Positions 7,978 through 18,666 of a stretch of DNA of 62,529 bases are shown here, in pieces; within the stretch, counting starts at the first letter, position 1; each line of letters opens with the position of its first letter. The position numbers were made by a program, and so were the translations under genes. The stretch lies in contig NZ_DRGY01000055.1 in the NCBI RefSeq assembly GCF_011049865.1, forward strand, positions 1 through 62,529. The letters run 5' to 3'. This DNA is from Marinobacter antarcticus. Lineage in GTDB: Bacteria; Pseudomonadota; Gammaproteobacteria; Pseudomonadales; Oleiphilaceae. Under the pieces are notes generated by a model. It was given only the letters and a program-made list of their open reading frames with translations. It was not told the DNA's origin and did not search any database.

Positions 7978-8673
7978 CTACCTGATCTGTTGAGTCAAAC
8001 GCTTGACCTCCGGCGAGCTGCCACTGGAATAGTCTTGCAGTGCCTTGGCTCCTCCGGAAGCATAGACCGCAACGGCAGCCATAAGATCCTTCAACATTTG
8101 AGGGCTGTTACGATCAAAAGGTGCATAGGCGCCTCCAGACAGTTTGCTAACCTGCTGGAACACCGCACGGGCATGCGCATCGGCACCCTCTTGGAACATA
8201 AACACCGGGGTTCGCAGCATGCCCAGTTCCCCGGCAATGTGGCAAAGTTCGTCCACAGCTTCCTCACAACAATCGCCGATAAACACCACGGCCTTGACCG
8301 TCTTTGCCCGGGTTTCTTTCCTGGCGTGCGCCAACACGCGGCTAATCTGGGTGCGCCCGCCGAGGCAGGAAACTCCGTTCATCAGGTTAAGCAGCTGGCC
8401 GGTCTCACCGACAAACTCCGTGGCCTTGAATTCCCCAAAGCCGCGGTAGTAGCAAAGCTGAATCACCAGGCCGCCCAAATCCCTGGTCGCCAGAAAAAGC
8501 TCACTCTGCAGGTGGCAAGCCTGATCCCAGGTGGCACCCCGGCTGGCGGTAGCATCCAGAGCAAAAATCAGCCGGCCCGGCCCTCCACCCTGTTTAGGCA
8601 TGTTGCGGACTTGATGGATAAACTGGTCAATCGACTGTTTATCGGATTTGTTACGGAGCTCTTTATCGGACAT
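7978..8673 (-). CDS. VWA-domain protein
   Basis: Predicted cytoplasmic 231-residue protein with a von Willebrand factor A-like fold: the segment LIFALDATASRGATWD contains a DxTxS metal-site variant in place of DxSxS, and further strands VVFIGDCCEE and TPVFMFQEG fit the same Rossmann-like core. There is no signal peptide. It sits 20 bp upstream of the DnaJ-domain gene on the same strand, so they probably form an operon; a VWA adaptor with a J-domain protein hints at complex assembly or quality control. That link is inference. Confidence 0.65.
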   Translation of the reverse strand: MSDKELRNKSDKQSIDQFIHQVRNMPKQGGGPGRLIFALDATASRGATWDQACHLQSELFLATRDLGGLVIQLCYYRGFGEFKATEFVGETGQLLNLMNGVSCLGGRTQISRVLAHARKETRAKTVKAVVFIGDCCEEAVDELCHIAGELGMLRTPVFMFQEGADAHARAVFQQVSKLSGGAYAPFDRNSPQMLKDLMAAVAVYASGGAKALQDYSSGSSPEVKRLTQQIR

Positions 8674-8780
8674 AGGCTTTTACCCGCCGCTTCACTCTGC
8701 CAATGTGGTACTTCAAGCTTAGGGTAAAGGCTACGCAATTCACAGGCCCGGCGGCGCGATACACCCGGACTTTGTGGGCA

Positions 8781-9419
8781 TTACAGTTTTGCCAATGCCT
8801 CAGTGACTGGCGTACTGCCGGACACCACATAGAAAACACGATTGTCAGCCGTCGTCGTATCCAGCGCCGCCAGCAGAACGCGGGCAACATCCTGCCTTGG
8901 TATTTTACCTGTATGTTCGTGCCCCGTGCTGACGGCGACCTTGCCCGTACCCTCATCATTCGTGAGTTGCCCCGGGCGAACAATGGTGTAATTCAAACCG
9001 CTGCTTTTCAGATGCTCATCGGCGTTGTGCTTGGCTTGCAAGTAATGACGAAGTTTTTCTGGCCCGTTATCAGGCTCCTCGGCACCCACGCTGCTCACAA
9101 TAATAAAACGCTCTATGCCCATGGCCTTCGCGCTGTCAATCAGCCGGATAGCACCGTCCTGATCCACCTGTGTCGTTTTATCCGGCCCGGTATCAGGGCC
9201 GGAGCCAGCGGCGAAGACAACAACATCGCAACCCTTCATCGCGTCACTGCAATCTTTTTCCAAGTCTCCCAAAACGACTTCATCGGCGCCCAACTTTTGC
9301 AATTCCGGCCCCTGCTCCGAGTGCCGGACCATGGCTCGTGTCTGGTGATCGCTGTCGGCCAATTCCCGCAAAAAGTGTTGGCCTATCTGTCCGTTAGCAC
9401 CTGCAATGAAAACATTCAT
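8781..9419 (-). CDS. NAD(P)-binding atypical short-chain dehydrogenase
   Basis: A Rossmann-fold protein of 212 residues with the N-terminal dinucleotide motif GANGQIG (residues 8-14), typical of the NAD(P)H-binding/NmrA-like atypical SDR group (YwnB/YtfG-like). The segment RFIIVSSVGA includes the usual Ser, and YLQAKHNADEHL resembles the YxxxK region. Such proteins act as flavin or quinone reductases or as redox sensors; substrate cannot be inferred. GGAG lies 9 nt upstream of ATG 9419. It is separated by about 100 bp from the VWA gene. Confidence 0.7.
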   Translation of the reverse strand: MNVFIAGANGQIGQHFLRELADSDHQTRAMVRHSEQGPELQKLGADEVVLGDLEKDCSDAMKGCDVVVFAAGSGPDTGPDKTTQVDQDGAIRLIDSAKAMGIERFIIVSSVGAEEPDNGPEKLRHYLQAKHNADEHLKSSGLNYTIVRPGQLTNDEGTGKVAVSTGHEHTGKIPRQDVARVLLAALDTTTADNRVFYVVSGSTPVTEALAKL

Positions 9420-9710
9420 GGCGAATCTCCTGATTGGGCATTCCTGCTGGTTACGATATATAGATCAGTGCGCGGTATGCTCAATTCAACCCACGCACTC
9501 TTAATTTATACCAGCCCGTGCCAAAGCAGTTGCAGCGAGATCCTATTTTAACGACAAAAAAGCGCGGCACCGTCAATGATCCATACACGCCTGGTAATCT
9601 CATCTTGCGCGAGGCGCTGCTGAAGTCATGCCAGGAGGGCGAGGCCCGACATGGCCCGAGTTTTCGAGGCGCTAGCTCCAGCCACGCTCCTCCCCTCCCA
9701 CTTATTGCTA
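9420..9710. other. Intergenic stretch with no recognisable gene
   Basis: I see no frame with protein-like composition, no tRNA and no terminator other than the hairpin that begins at 9711. It marks the left edge of a patch (9.4-10.85 kb) whose genes have a different style from the neighbours, consistent with an acquired or decaying segment. Confidence 0.4.
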
Positions 9711-9732
9711 CTATCTGGTTTCTACCAGATAG
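9711..9732. terminator. Perfect 9-bp hairpin at the end of the SecD-P1-like gene
   Basis: CTATCTGGT (9711-9719) and its exact complement (9724-9732) enclose a TTCT loop. The left arm contains the stop codon of the overlapping minus-strand gene. No T-run follows, so it may protect a 3' end rather than terminate. Confidence 0.4.
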
Positions 9733-10070
9733 GGCTCTATTGCCTTGTCGAGGTCCTGCGAAGGGGACTTAATTACCAGTCTATCTGAAACGATCTCGTG
9801 GACGACCATTAGCGATAACGCTTTGTGGCCAAGAACGTGCACCATTACACGGTTGCCTAGATTATCCCTCGTCGTAGTTGCCATTTGGTTGCTTCCACTC
9901 GGTGTGAGTTTCAGCCAGATAGCTCCATCAGAGAGGATGGCGGCCTCAATCGCGTCTCCAGTCAAGTCGATGGACGCGGCATTGCTCTCTTGAGCATGCA
10001 CTTGTAGCGACTGAGTGCTACACGCCATTCCGATAATTGCAAGCGTAAAAACCAGCAGTCTTAATAGCAT
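9711..10070 (-). CDS. Small exported protein resembling a SecD P1 head
   Basis: The 119-residue product has a signal peptide (hydrophobic stretch in residues 3-17, likely cleavage after VHA near 26). The mature part reads like the periplasmic P1-head subdomain of SecD: LKLTPSGSNQMATTT followed by NLGNRVMVHVLGHKALSL, matching the SecD pattern of x-L-T-x-x-G-A...T..N.G...a.v.dG.v. Stand-alone versions of this domain occur as small exported proteins of unknown function. It overlaps the upstream adhesin-like frame by 10 bp, so the two are co-transcribed. Domain assignment is by eye only. Confidence 0.5.
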   Translation of the reverse strand: MLLRLLVFTLAIIGMACSTQSLQVHAQESNAASIDLTGDAIEAAILSDGAIWLKLTPSGSNQMATTTRDNLGNRVMVHVLGHKALSLMVVHEIVSDRLVIKSPSQDLDKAIEPYLVETR

Positions 10071-10801
10071 GGGTTCTGCGGCATCCCCTCAGTCCAGGTT
10101 GATTCAACATCGTATGAGACTACGAATGCATCGGAATTTGTCGACACCTCGAAATCCCATCCCATTGGCTCTTCCCCAAAGGCTACAAACGTGAAAGTAA
10201 CACTCTGCTGAGGCAGAATGATTGACTCCCTCGTTTGTCCAAACGGCGATGCATCCTTGACAGAAATGATAGTGCCAAGGATATCTTGGTTGGTGAATGT
10301 CAGTTTGACCGCCTGGCCAAATGATCCACTGATTGTCGATGCTCCAGTCAACGCACCACCTTGTCCCCCGACGGGCACAAATTGGTCTGTACGGACAACT
10401 TGCACAGCGTCGACGGCCAGGGCAAAGTCTACTATTGTACCCCCAACATCTTGTACCTCGTATGCTAATTGAACCGTCTGACCCACGAGCCCAGAAAGGT
10501 CGGTGTTGTAACTGATCTCAGGCGTAGCTCCGTTGTATCCAACTAAACCTGATGACCAGGACGAGCTGTTGACGTTGCCGCTGGCTATAATTTCGACCTT
10601 ACCTGGTGCAGTCAATCGGGCAAGATAGGTGTCGTTGTACTCTGTACCGAAGTATTGCGGCCATTCATTAGAAAGAAACCGAATACGGCCAGAAACTTGC
10701 TCATAAGCACGTGGGACAACAAATACATGGCTCAAGGTGCCCTTGGCTGATTGGGAGCCCGCATTGCTGACAACCACGGCTTGGTCACGACGGTAGTGCA
10801 A
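10061..10801 (-). CDS. Beta-rich surface/exported protein, probably 5'-truncated
   Basis: The 246-residue frame is rich in Gly, Ser, Thr and Val, with short beta-type repeats (for example GASTISGSFGQAVKLTFTNQ and QVVRTDQFVPVGGQGG), as in extracellular adhesin or carbohydrate-binding-like domains. No signal peptide is present. The only available start is a TTG at 10801 with no ribosome-binding site, and the open frame extends 9 codons further to a TAA, again with protein-like sequence (EHWKW). The likely explanation is loss of the 5' end, including the export signal. It is coupled to the small SecD-P1-like gene. No family name can be given. Confidence 0.4.
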   Translation of the reverse strand: MHYRRDQAVVVSNAGSQSAKGTLSHVFVVPRAYEQVSGRIRFLSNEWPQYFGTEYNDTYLARLTAPGKVEIIASGNVNSSSWSSGLVGYNGATPEISYNTDLSGLVGQTVQLAYEVQDVGGTIVDFALAVDAVQVVRTDQFVPVGGQGGALTGASTISGSFGQAVKLTFTNQDILGTIISVKDASPFGQTRESIILPQQSVTFTFVAFGEEPMGWDFEVSTNSDAFVVSYDVESTWTEGMPQNPCY

Positions 10802-10877
10802 CCATTTCCAATGTTCAAAAGGGTGTTAACGTTACACTGACATTCCCGGCATCGCGGCCAGATTGAAGGTTTCTTAT

Positions 10878-12926
10878 ATGAATAACGCCAGATCTTCATT
10901 TTTCTTTTTAAGCGGGCTCGTGGTTTTACCCTTCACAACACCTGCCCAAGGCCAATCGGTAGCTGACATTGTCGTCACCGCTCCGGTAATGGAACGCACT
11001 CTCTATGAAACACCGGCTGCCATGTCGGTGATCCGGCAAGAACCTGTTCGAGAAGGCCAACCCCGGCTAAAGCTGGATGAAACCTTAGGCCAGGTTCCCG
11101 GTATATTCCTGCAAAATTCCGAGAACTTTGCCCAGGGCGAGCGCATAGCCATTCGCGGATTTGGCGCGCGGGCGCCTTTCGGCGTTCGCGGTGTGACCGT
11201 TGTGGTAGACGGCATTCCTTACACCTTGCCCGATGGCCAGGCGCAATTGGATGCTATTGATCTGGACAGCGCAGAGCGCATCGAAGTCATCCGGGGGCCG
11301 GCTTCTGTTCTTTACGGTAACGCCGCAGGGGGCGTGATTAGCGTAACCACGGCGGATGGTCGCCGTGGCCCCGATCACACATCGGTTCGTGTTACCGGAG
11401 GCAGCAATAACCTCAGCAAAATCGCCGTAAGCAACAGCAGCAGCGATGGACCCTGGTCTCACAGCGTAAGTGCCTCGGCCCTCAACTACGAGGGGTATCG
11501 TGATCAGGCCCGCGTCGAAAAATACCTGTTTAATAGCAAGCTGCGCAGGGAGCTTTCGAATGATCGTTCAGTGACCGCCATTATTAATCTTTTGCAGAAC
11601 CCTCGATCGGAAGATCCCGGAGCACTGACCGCAGAGCAAGTGGCCGCCGACAGGTCACAGGCGGGAAAATTTACGCAAGAATATGACACCGGGCAAACGG
11701 TGGATCAGCAGGTACTTGGCCTGCAATACCAGGATCTTTCCGCAGGGCCGGGCGAGTTCCGGGCAAAAACTTTCTACCTGCGCCGGAATTTTCAGCAGCA
11801 GCTCCCGTACCCCGGCGACAGTCGTATCGATTACAACCGCGACTATTTCGGAGCCAATGCCGATTATCGCCAGTCATTTGAGCTTGCAGGACTGCCATTT
11901 CGCTATGTTGCTGGTGTAGAAGCTCGTGAGCAGCGGGATGACCGCATCCGGCGGGAAGTGAGTTTCAACGGTAATTTGCAAGGACTAACGGCCGACGAGC
12001 TGCAAACTGCCACCGCTCTGGGTGTCTTCACGCAGGGCGATCTTCATTTGACGGATCAGGTGGTTCTGTCTCTTGGCGGTCGCTTCGACCGGGTTCGCTT
12101 GAAGGTGAACGATGATTTTGCGCAGGATGGAGACCAAAGTGGAAGCCGTGCTTTCCGGGAATGGAGCGGTTCCGCAGGCTTGAGTTATCACTATCGGCCA
12201 TCCCATCAAGCCTTCGCCAACATCAGTACCGCCTTCGAAACGCCGACCTTTTCGGAATTTGCCAACCCGGTGGGGGTCGGTGGCTTCAACCCGGAGATCG
12301 AACCCCAGAAATCACTGAATCACGAACTCGGATTGCGCGGCGAATGGAACAACGGCATTGATTACGACGTCACGCTGTTCCTGGTGGATGTTCGCGATGA
12401 ACTTGTTCCCTATGAGTTATCCGGCGCAAGCGGCAGAACGTTTTACAGGAACGCTGGCGATACAACACGCAAGGGCTTGGAGACCGCGATCGGCTGGCTG
12501 TTTGCGCCTAGCTGGCGCATCGACAGCGCACTGACGCTCGCCAGATACACCTTTGACAACTACCGGGCAGACGGCAACCGATACGATGGTAATCGATTGC
12601 CAGGCCTGCCAGAGCAGACCTGGAGCAATCGCCTGCAATGGCACGGCCTTGGCGGCACCTTCGCCGCCTTGGAAACCCGTTACGTGGGCGATATGGTTGC
12701 AGACGACGCCAACGACGTAAACGTAGACGACTACTGGTTAGTCAACCTGCGCGGTGGCAACACCTTGTACGCTGGTCGGAACCTTCTTCTGAAAGGCTTC
12801 GCGGGTGTTCGCAACCTTACCGACAAAAACCACTTCGCAAATGTGCGTATTAACGCCAGCAATGACCGTTACTTTGAGCCTGCAGCCGGCCGCACCTGGT
12901 ACGCAGGGCTCGAATTCGTGTTTTGA
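10878..12926 (+). CDS. TonB-dependent outer-membrane receptor
   Basis: A 682-residue outer-membrane receptor. A signal peptide ends near AQGQ; a TonB-box-like ADIVVTAP follows, then the plug domain (LDETLGQVPGIF, IRGFG, VVDGIPYTLPDGQ, ERIEVIRGPASVLYGNAAGG) and a 22-strand barrel finishing in an aromatic C-terminal residue (GLEFVF). The ATG at 10878 is preferred to the TTG at 10863 because GAAGG at 10865-10869 is then well placed. These receptors import siderophores, haem, vitamin B12 or other scarce ligands with energy from TonB-ExbBD. I see no Fur box upstream and no transport genes nearby, so the ligand is unknown. A weak hairpin lies at 12952-12968 after the stop. Confidence 0.88.
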   Translation: MNNARSSFFFLSGLVVLPFTTPAQGQSVADIVVTAPVMERTLYETPAAMSVIRQEPVREGQPRLKLDETLGQVPGIFLQNSENFAQGERIAIRGFGARAPFGVRGVTVVVDGIPYTLPDGQAQLDAIDLDSAERIEVIRGPASVLYGNAAGGVISVTTADGRRGPDHTSVRVTGGSNNLSKIAVSNSSSDGPWSHSVSASALNYEGYRDQARVEKYLFNSKLRRELSNDRSVTAIINLLQNPRSEDPGALTAEQVAADRSQAGKFTQEYDTGQTVDQQVLGLQYQDLSAGPGEFRAKTFYLRRNFQQQLPYPGDSRIDYNRDYFGANADYRQSFELAGLPFRYVAGVEAREQRDDRIRREVSFNGNLQGLTADELQTATALGVFTQGDLHLTDQVVLSLGGRFDRVRLKVNDDFAQDGDQSGSRAFREWSGSAGLSYHYRPSHQAFANISTAFETPTFSEFANPVGVGGFNPEIEPQKSLNHELGLRGEWNNGIDYDVTLFLVDVRDELVPYELSGASGRTFYRNAGDTTRKGLETAIGWLFAPSWRIDSALTLARYTFDNYRADGNRYDGNRLPGLPEQTWSNRLQWHGLGGTFAALETRYVGDMVADDANDVNVDDYWLVNLRGGNTLYAGRNLLLKGFAGVRNLTDKNHFANVRINASNDRYFEPAAGRTWYAGLEFVF

Positions 12927-13013
12927 TGTCCATTTTGTCAGCATCGCACCGAGCCTCAATAGGAGGCTAATCTGTTAACATGGTTTAAATTCCTAACCAA
13001 GAGTTGAAACGTT

Positions 13014-14444
13014 ATGGATGCAACCAAGTTTTACATTAATGGGAAATGGGTCACACCTGAGGGAAACCAGCGTCTGGAGGTGATTAACCCTTCTGACGAG
13101 AAAGGGTTCTCCACCATCACTCTGGGTTCACAGGCTGACACAGATAACGCTGTCAGCGCGGCAAAAAAGGCGTTCCCCGCCTGGTCGGCGTCTACCAAAG
13201 AGCAACGCACTGAATTGTTGGAGCGGTTGTTCGAAACCTACAAAGCGCGTGCCGAAGAAATGGCACAAACCATCAGCCAGGAAATGGGCGCGCCGATTGA
13301 TCTTGCAAGAAGCGCACAGGTTGGCGCCGGTGCTGCACACCTGAAAACCACCCTTCGCGCCCTTAAATCGTTCAACTTTGAACACCCGCTGGGTGATCAC
13401 GCACCTGACAACATCATCCTCCACGAGCCTGTCGGTGTTTGCGCACTGATAACGCCCTGGAACTGGCCAATGAACCAAGTGATGCTGAAGGTCGCTCCGG
13501 CGTTAGCGGCGGGCTGCACAGTGGTTCTCAAACCCTCGGAAATCTCGCCTTTGTCCGCCATGCTTTTGGCAGACATGATTGATAGCTCGGGTTTCCCTGC
13601 CGGGGTTTTCAACCTGATCAATGGCGATGGTGAAGGCGTTGGCTCGCAACTCTCGAAGCATCCAGACGTCGATCTGGTCAGCTTTACGGGCTCCACCCGT
13701 GCCGGTAAAGCCATCACAATCGCCGCGGCCGACACCATGAAGCGAGTCGGACTGGAATTGGGCGGCAAAGGCGCCAATATTATCTTTGCAGATGCCGATG
13801 AAAAAGCCGTCACCCGTGGCGTTCGACACTGCTTCGCCAACTCAGGCCAGTCCTGTAACGCACCCACGCGGATGCTGGTGGAAAAGTCTGTTTACAAGCA
13901 GGCCGTTGAGACCGCAGCGTTGATTGCCAGCAAGACCGATGTGGGCCAAGCCGGCAACGAAGGCCGGCATATCGGGCCGGTGGTCTCCGAGCAACAGTTC
14001 CAGAAAGTTCAGGCGCTGATCAAAAAAGGTATAGCCGAAGGTGCCACGCTGGTCGCTGGCGGTGAAGGACGACCAGAAGGTTTTGACACGGGATATTTTG
14101 TGAAACCAACCGTTTTCGCGGATGTTACGCCTGACATGACCATCTGGAGCGAAGAAATCTTCGGGCCGGTTCTTGCCATCACGCCGTTTGAAACCGAAGA
14201 AGAGGCGGTTGCGCTGGCGAACGATACCCTTTACGGGCTTACCAACTACATTCAGACCAGCGACAAGGAAAGAGCCCGCAGGCTCGCCAAACAGGTTCGG
14301 TCAGGCATGGTAGAAACCAATGGACAGTCCGGATCGGCGGGTTTCCCGTTCGGTGGTATGAAGCAATCGGGTAATGGCAGCCGTGAAGGCGGTGTATGGG
14401 GGCTGGAGGAATTTCTGGAAGTTAAATCCGTCACCGATTGGTAA
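13014..14444 (+). CDS. NAD(P)-dependent aldehyde dehydrogenase
   Basis: Full-length (476 residues) aldehyde dehydrogenase. The general base is Glu 248 in LELGGKGAN and the nucleophile is Cys 281 in FANSGQSCNAPTR; the motif PWNWPMNQ (about 148-155) and the cofactor loop FTGSTRAGK are also present. It oxidises an aldehyde to the acid, irreversibly. Substrate specificity cannot be assigned from the sequence; no alcohol dehydrogenase is adjacent. It stands alone between the TonB receptor and a convergent terminator shared with the merR gene. Confidence 0.9.
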   Translation: MDATKFYINGKWVTPEGNQRLEVINPSDEKGFSTITLGSQADTDNAVSAAKKAFPAWSASTKEQRTELLERLFETYKARAEEMAQTISQEMGAPIDLARSAQVGAGAAHLKTTLRALKSFNFEHPLGDHAPDNIILHEPVGVCALITPWNWPMNQVMLKVAPALAAGCTVVLKPSEISPLSAMLLADMIDSSGFPAGVFNLINGDGEGVGSQLSKHPDVDLVSFTGSTRAGKAITIAAADTMKRVGLELGGKGANIIFADADEKAVTRGVRHCFANSGQSCNAPTRMLVEKSVYKQAVETAALIASKTDVGQAGNEGRHIGPVVSEQQFQKVQALIKKGIAEGATLVAGGEGRPEGFDTGYFVKPTVFADVTPDMTIWSEEIFGPVLAITPFETEEEAVALANDTLYGLTNYIQTSDKERARRLAKQVRSGMVETNGQSGSAGFPFGGMKQSGNGSREGGVWGLEEFLEVKSVTDW

Positions 14445-14477
14445 CGCGGATTCCGGTAAATTTCTGTCAGTGACGGC

Positions 14478-14510
14478 AAAGCCGAAGCGAGATCTGATCG
14501 CTTCGGCTTT
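14478..14510. terminator. Bidirectional rho-independent terminator
   Basis: A 13-bp perfect stem, AAAGCCGAAGCGA at 14478-14490 with its complement at 14498-14510, encloses a 7-base loop. It has A/T tracts on both outer sides and sits between the convergent aldehyde dehydrogenase and merR genes, so it can serve both. Confidence 0.85.
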
Positions 14511-14527
14511 GCTACTTAAAGCGCCTA

Positions 14528-14893
14528 TTATTTTACCGGCGCGTTAAGTACGGTCAGCACCTCTTCCAGTTCCGATATCATCTGGCGGATCAGTTGCTTG
14601 TACTGCGTGGTGTCATCTTTCACTTCGTGGCTGCTGAGCTTCTGCTTGGCGCCACCAATCGTGTAACCCTGCTCGTACAGTAAACTTCGAATCTGGCGGA
14701 TGGTAATAACATCAGCGCGCTGGTAATACCGGCGATTACCCCGGCGTTTAACAGGCGATAGTTGCGGGAATTCCTGCTCCCAATAGCGCAGAACGTGAGC
14801 TTTGACAGCACACAGATCTGCCACTTCACCTATCGTAAAGTAGCGCTTTCCCGGAATGGCAGGAAGTTCGTTGTTATGACTCGGTTCCAACAT
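14528..14893 (-). CDS. MerR-family transcriptional regulator
   Basis: Short 121-residue MerR-type regulator. The N-terminal winged helix reads [20 protein letters not shown] with the family's [10 protein letters not shown] and RRYYQRADV segments, followed by a C-terminal helix for dimerisation. No Cys-rich effector domain is present, which fits the minimal MerR proteins found next to ihfA in many gammaproteobacteria. The start overlaps the ihfA end by 20 bp, so it is translated from the same transcript. Its targets are unknown. Confidence 0.85.
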   Translation of the reverse strand: MLEPSHNNELPAIPGKRYFTIGEVADLCAVKAHVLRYWEQEFPQLSPVKRRGNRRYYQRADVITIRQIRSLLYEQGYTIGGAKQKLSSHEVKDDTTQYKQLIRQMISELEEVLTVLNAPVK

Positions 14894-15176
14894 ACGTTTC
14901 TACTTTCTGTTTCAGTTTCTGTCCCGGACGGAACGTAACAACACGCCGTGCGCTTATCGGAATTTCTTCACCGGTTTTCGGGTTTCGCCCAGGGCGCTGC
15001 TTTTTATCGCGCAGGTCAAAATTACCGAAACCCGACAGTTTTACCTGTTCGTTGTGGCTAAGTGCGGCTCTGATCTCATCAAAGAAAGCTTCCACCATTT
15101 CCTTGGCTTCGCGTTTGTTCAGGCCCAATTCCTCATACAAGCGCTCTGCCATTTCCGCTTTCGTCAAAGCCGCCAT
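14874..15176 (-). CDS. ihfA: Integration host factor subunit alpha
   Basis: DNA-bending nucleoid protein of 100 residues. The HU/IHF signature is clear: [20 protein letters not shown] at the N-terminus, the [13 protein letters not shown] region and the beta-arm segment [20 protein letters not shown] containing the intercalating Pro. It pairs with IhfB (not in this window) to bind and bend specific sites in replication, recombination and promoter regions. It lies 3 bp after pheT on the same strand, the usual gammaproteobacterial arrangement. Confidence 0.97.
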   Translation of the reverse strand: MAALTKAEMAERLYEELGLNKREAKEMVEAFFDEIRAALSHNEQVKLSGFGNFDLRDKKQRPGRNPKTGEEIPISARRVVTFRPGQKLKQKVETYVGTES

Positions 15177-15179
15177 CTT

Positions 15180-17552
15180 TCAACTCCTCAGTATTGCGCC
15201 CAACTCTTCTTTCAATGCGTCGATGACACCGTTGAAGAGCGAATGCACCTCATCTTCATTCAGCGTACGCTCAGGATGCTGCCAAAACAGGCTCAACGCC
15301 AGGCTACGGTTACCCTCACCCAGGCTCTCTCCCTCGTAAACATCAAACGCACGCAACGCCGTAAGGCGCTCGCCAGCGTGTTTTCGAGTTACACGCTCAA
15401 CATCGGCAAACGCCACTTCACCACTGATAATAATAGCCAAATCCCGGCGAACTTCGGGGAATTTCGAAATATCTTTGAAATTAGGCACATATCCCGTAAT
15501 GATCGAATTCAAGGATAGCTCAAACATCAGAATCGTGCCATTAAGTTCAAGATTTTTCTGTACTTGTGGGTGCAACGTGCCCAGCCAACCGACATGTTCT
15601 CCGCCCCGCAGGAGTTCAGCGGTCTGGCCCGGGTGCAAAGCCGGGTGTTTGTTGCCTAAAAACCCGATTTCAATGCCCAGCAAACCAAACAATCCTTCCA
15701 ACTCCCCTTTTACATCAAAGAAGTCAGCCATTCTGCGACCGTTTACCCAGTTTTCAGGATACTGTGACCCTACAACCACCCCCGCCAGCATGGGTTGCTG
15801 ATCAATACGTTCGTCATTTTGCAAAAACCGCAATCCCGTCTCGAACAAGCGGATTCGCGACTGCTGCCGATTCTGGTTGTAAGACACGGTTTTTAGCAAT
15901 CCGCTCCAAAGGCTTGTTCTCATTACAGACAGGTCTGATGAAATTGGATTGGCCAAGGCAATGCCCTCACGCTCGGGGTCTATCTGGGCCTGCACTTTGG
16001 GATCCACAAAGCTGTAAGTGATCGCCTCCTGGTAACCGTGGGAAACAAAATAATCGCGTATCGCTGATATGGGACGAATGGCTTCTTCGTTAACCGTCAG
16101 GCCCAGTGAGCCAGTCGGTTCGGTCACCGGGAGATTGTTGTAGCCATAAATCCGGCCCACCTCTTCAATCAAATCTTCTTCAATTGAAATATCAGGACGA
16201 AAGCTGGGCACCTTAATGCGCCAACCGTTCTTCAGTAACTTGGCGATGCCGAGGCCGAGACGTATCAGAATTTCTTCAACCGTGGCGCGGTCGATTTCAA
16301 GGCCCAAAACGTCTGCCAATCGCTGCGAACGCAGGTCGATCGTGCGCTCTTTTGGCAAATGTTCGGCACTGGTCACCTCAACAATTTCGCCCGGCTCGCC
16401 GCCTACAATATCCATCATCAAGCGGGTTGCCCGCTCCATGGCTGCGCGGGTGAGCTCATAATCCACGCCCCGTTCGAAGCGGTGTGAGGCATCTGTATGC
16501 AAACCATAGTGGCGCGCCTTGCCCGCAAGGGTGATTGGGTCAAAATAAGCGGCCTCAAGCACAAGATCACGGGTTTTAGGGCTGACACCGGAATGTTCAC
16601 CGCCCATGATGCCAGCGATGGCAATGGGTTTTTCGCGATCCGCGATCACTAGCGTTTTGTCGGTCAGCTCAACTTCCTGGCCGTCCAACAGCACCAGTTT
16701 TTCGGCCGGCAGCGCCATACGAACCACGATGCCCTCGCCGATCTCGTCCCGATCAAAGGCATGCATGGGCTGGCCCTGCTCCAACATCACGTAGTTGGTC
16801 ACATCCACCGCCGCATCAATCGATCGAATCCCCGATCGGCGCAGTTTTTCCTGCATCCACAAGGGTGTCTTCGCTTGCAGATCTACGTTGCGAAGAATAC
16901 GCCCCAGGTATCTTGGACAGCCCTCAGGCGCGTCAACGCGGATATCCGGAACCTCAGAGTGTAAGGCTTCAACGGGATTGATCTGCGGCGACTGGAGCGC
17001 CAGGCTGTTCAGCACACCCACTTCACGGGCAAGGCCTTTGATGGAGAGACAATCGCTGCGATTCGGAGTCAAATCCACATCAATAGCGACATCGTTGAGC
17101 TTGAGATAATCACGCACGTCGGCTCCTACCGGCGCATCGGCGGGCAGCTCCATGATGCCGTCGTGGTCACCAGAAAAGCCCAGCTCCGATTCAGAGCACA
17201 ACATCCCTTCGGAAGGCTCACCGCGAAGCTTGGCTTTACGAATTTTGAAATTACCCGGCAATAAAGCACCCACCACGGCAAAGGGCACCTTCATGCCCTT
17301 GCGAACATTGGGCGCGCCGCATACAACCTGAACCGACTGAACGCCATCGCTTACCTGACATACACGGAGCTTGTCGGCGTTTGGGTGGGGCTCAACAGAC
17401 TGGAGCTCTCCAACCACAACCCCCTGAAACTCTCCGGCCACGGGCTCGAAGCCATCGACTTCCAGCCCCGCCATCGTAATCTGATCCATCAACGCCTGAG
17501 AACTGATGTCGGGGTTAACCCACTCGCGCAGCCACTGCTCACTGAATTTCAT
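15180..17552 (-). CDS. pheT: Phenylalanine-tRNA ligase beta subunit
   Basis: The 790-residue length is normal for the bacterial beta chain. In order: the N-terminal tRNA-binding (EMAP-like) domain containing PHPNADKLRVCQV, the B3/B4 editing domain, the B5 domain, a catalytic-core-like module with HRFERGVDYEL, and the C-terminal FDX-ACB anticodon-binding domain with FPEVRRDLAI. With PheS it forms the heterotetramer that charges tRNA-Phe and removes Tyr-tRNA-Phe. It follows pheS by 60 bp and precedes ihfA by 3 bp in one operon. Confidence 0.97.
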   Translation of the reverse strand: MKFSEQWLREWVNPDISSQALMDQITMAGLEVDGFEPVAGEFQGVVVGELQSVEPHPNADKLRVCQVSDGVQSVQVVCGAPNVRKGMKVPFAVVGALLPGNFKIRKAKLRGEPSEGMLCSESELGFSGDHDGIMELPADAPVGADVRDYLKLNDVAIDVDLTPNRSDCLSIKGLAREVGVLNSLALQSPQINPVEALHSEVPDIRVDAPEGCPRYLGRILRNVDLQAKTPLWMQEKLRRSGIRSIDAAVDVTNYVMLEQGQPMHAFDRDEIGEGIVVRMALPAEKLVLLDGQEVELTDKTLVIADREKPIAIAGIMGGEHSGVSPKTRDLVLEAAYFDPITLAGKARHYGLHTDASHRFERGVDYELTRAAMERATRLMMDIVGGEPGEIVEVTSAEHLPKERTIDLRSQRLADVLGLEIDRATVEEILIRLGLGIAKLLKNGWRIKVPSFRPDISIEEDLIEEVGRIYGYNNLPVTEPTGSLGLTVNEEAIRPISAIRDYFVSHGYQEAITYSFVDPKVQAQIDPEREGIALANPISSDLSVMRTSLWSGLLKTVSYNQNRQQSRIRLFETGLRFLQNDERIDQQPMLAGVVVGSQYPENWVNGRRMADFFDVKGELEGLFGLLGIEIGFLGNKHPALHPGQTAELLRGGEHVGWLGTLHPQVQKNLELNGTILMFELSLNSIITGYVPNFKDISKFPEVRRDLAIIISGEVAFADVERVTRKHAGERLTALRAFDVYEGESLGEGNRSLALSLFWQHPERTLNEDEVHSLFNGVIDALKEELGAILRS

Positions 17553-17612
17553 GATTATTGCCTTGTTCTGATGCGGTTTCGACTGTTGGTTTGGAGGCCG
17601 TGAAACGTTGTA

Positions 17613-18641
<1,029 letters not shown>

Positions 18642-18666
18642 TCAAAAATTGAAATCTTGAAACAAA

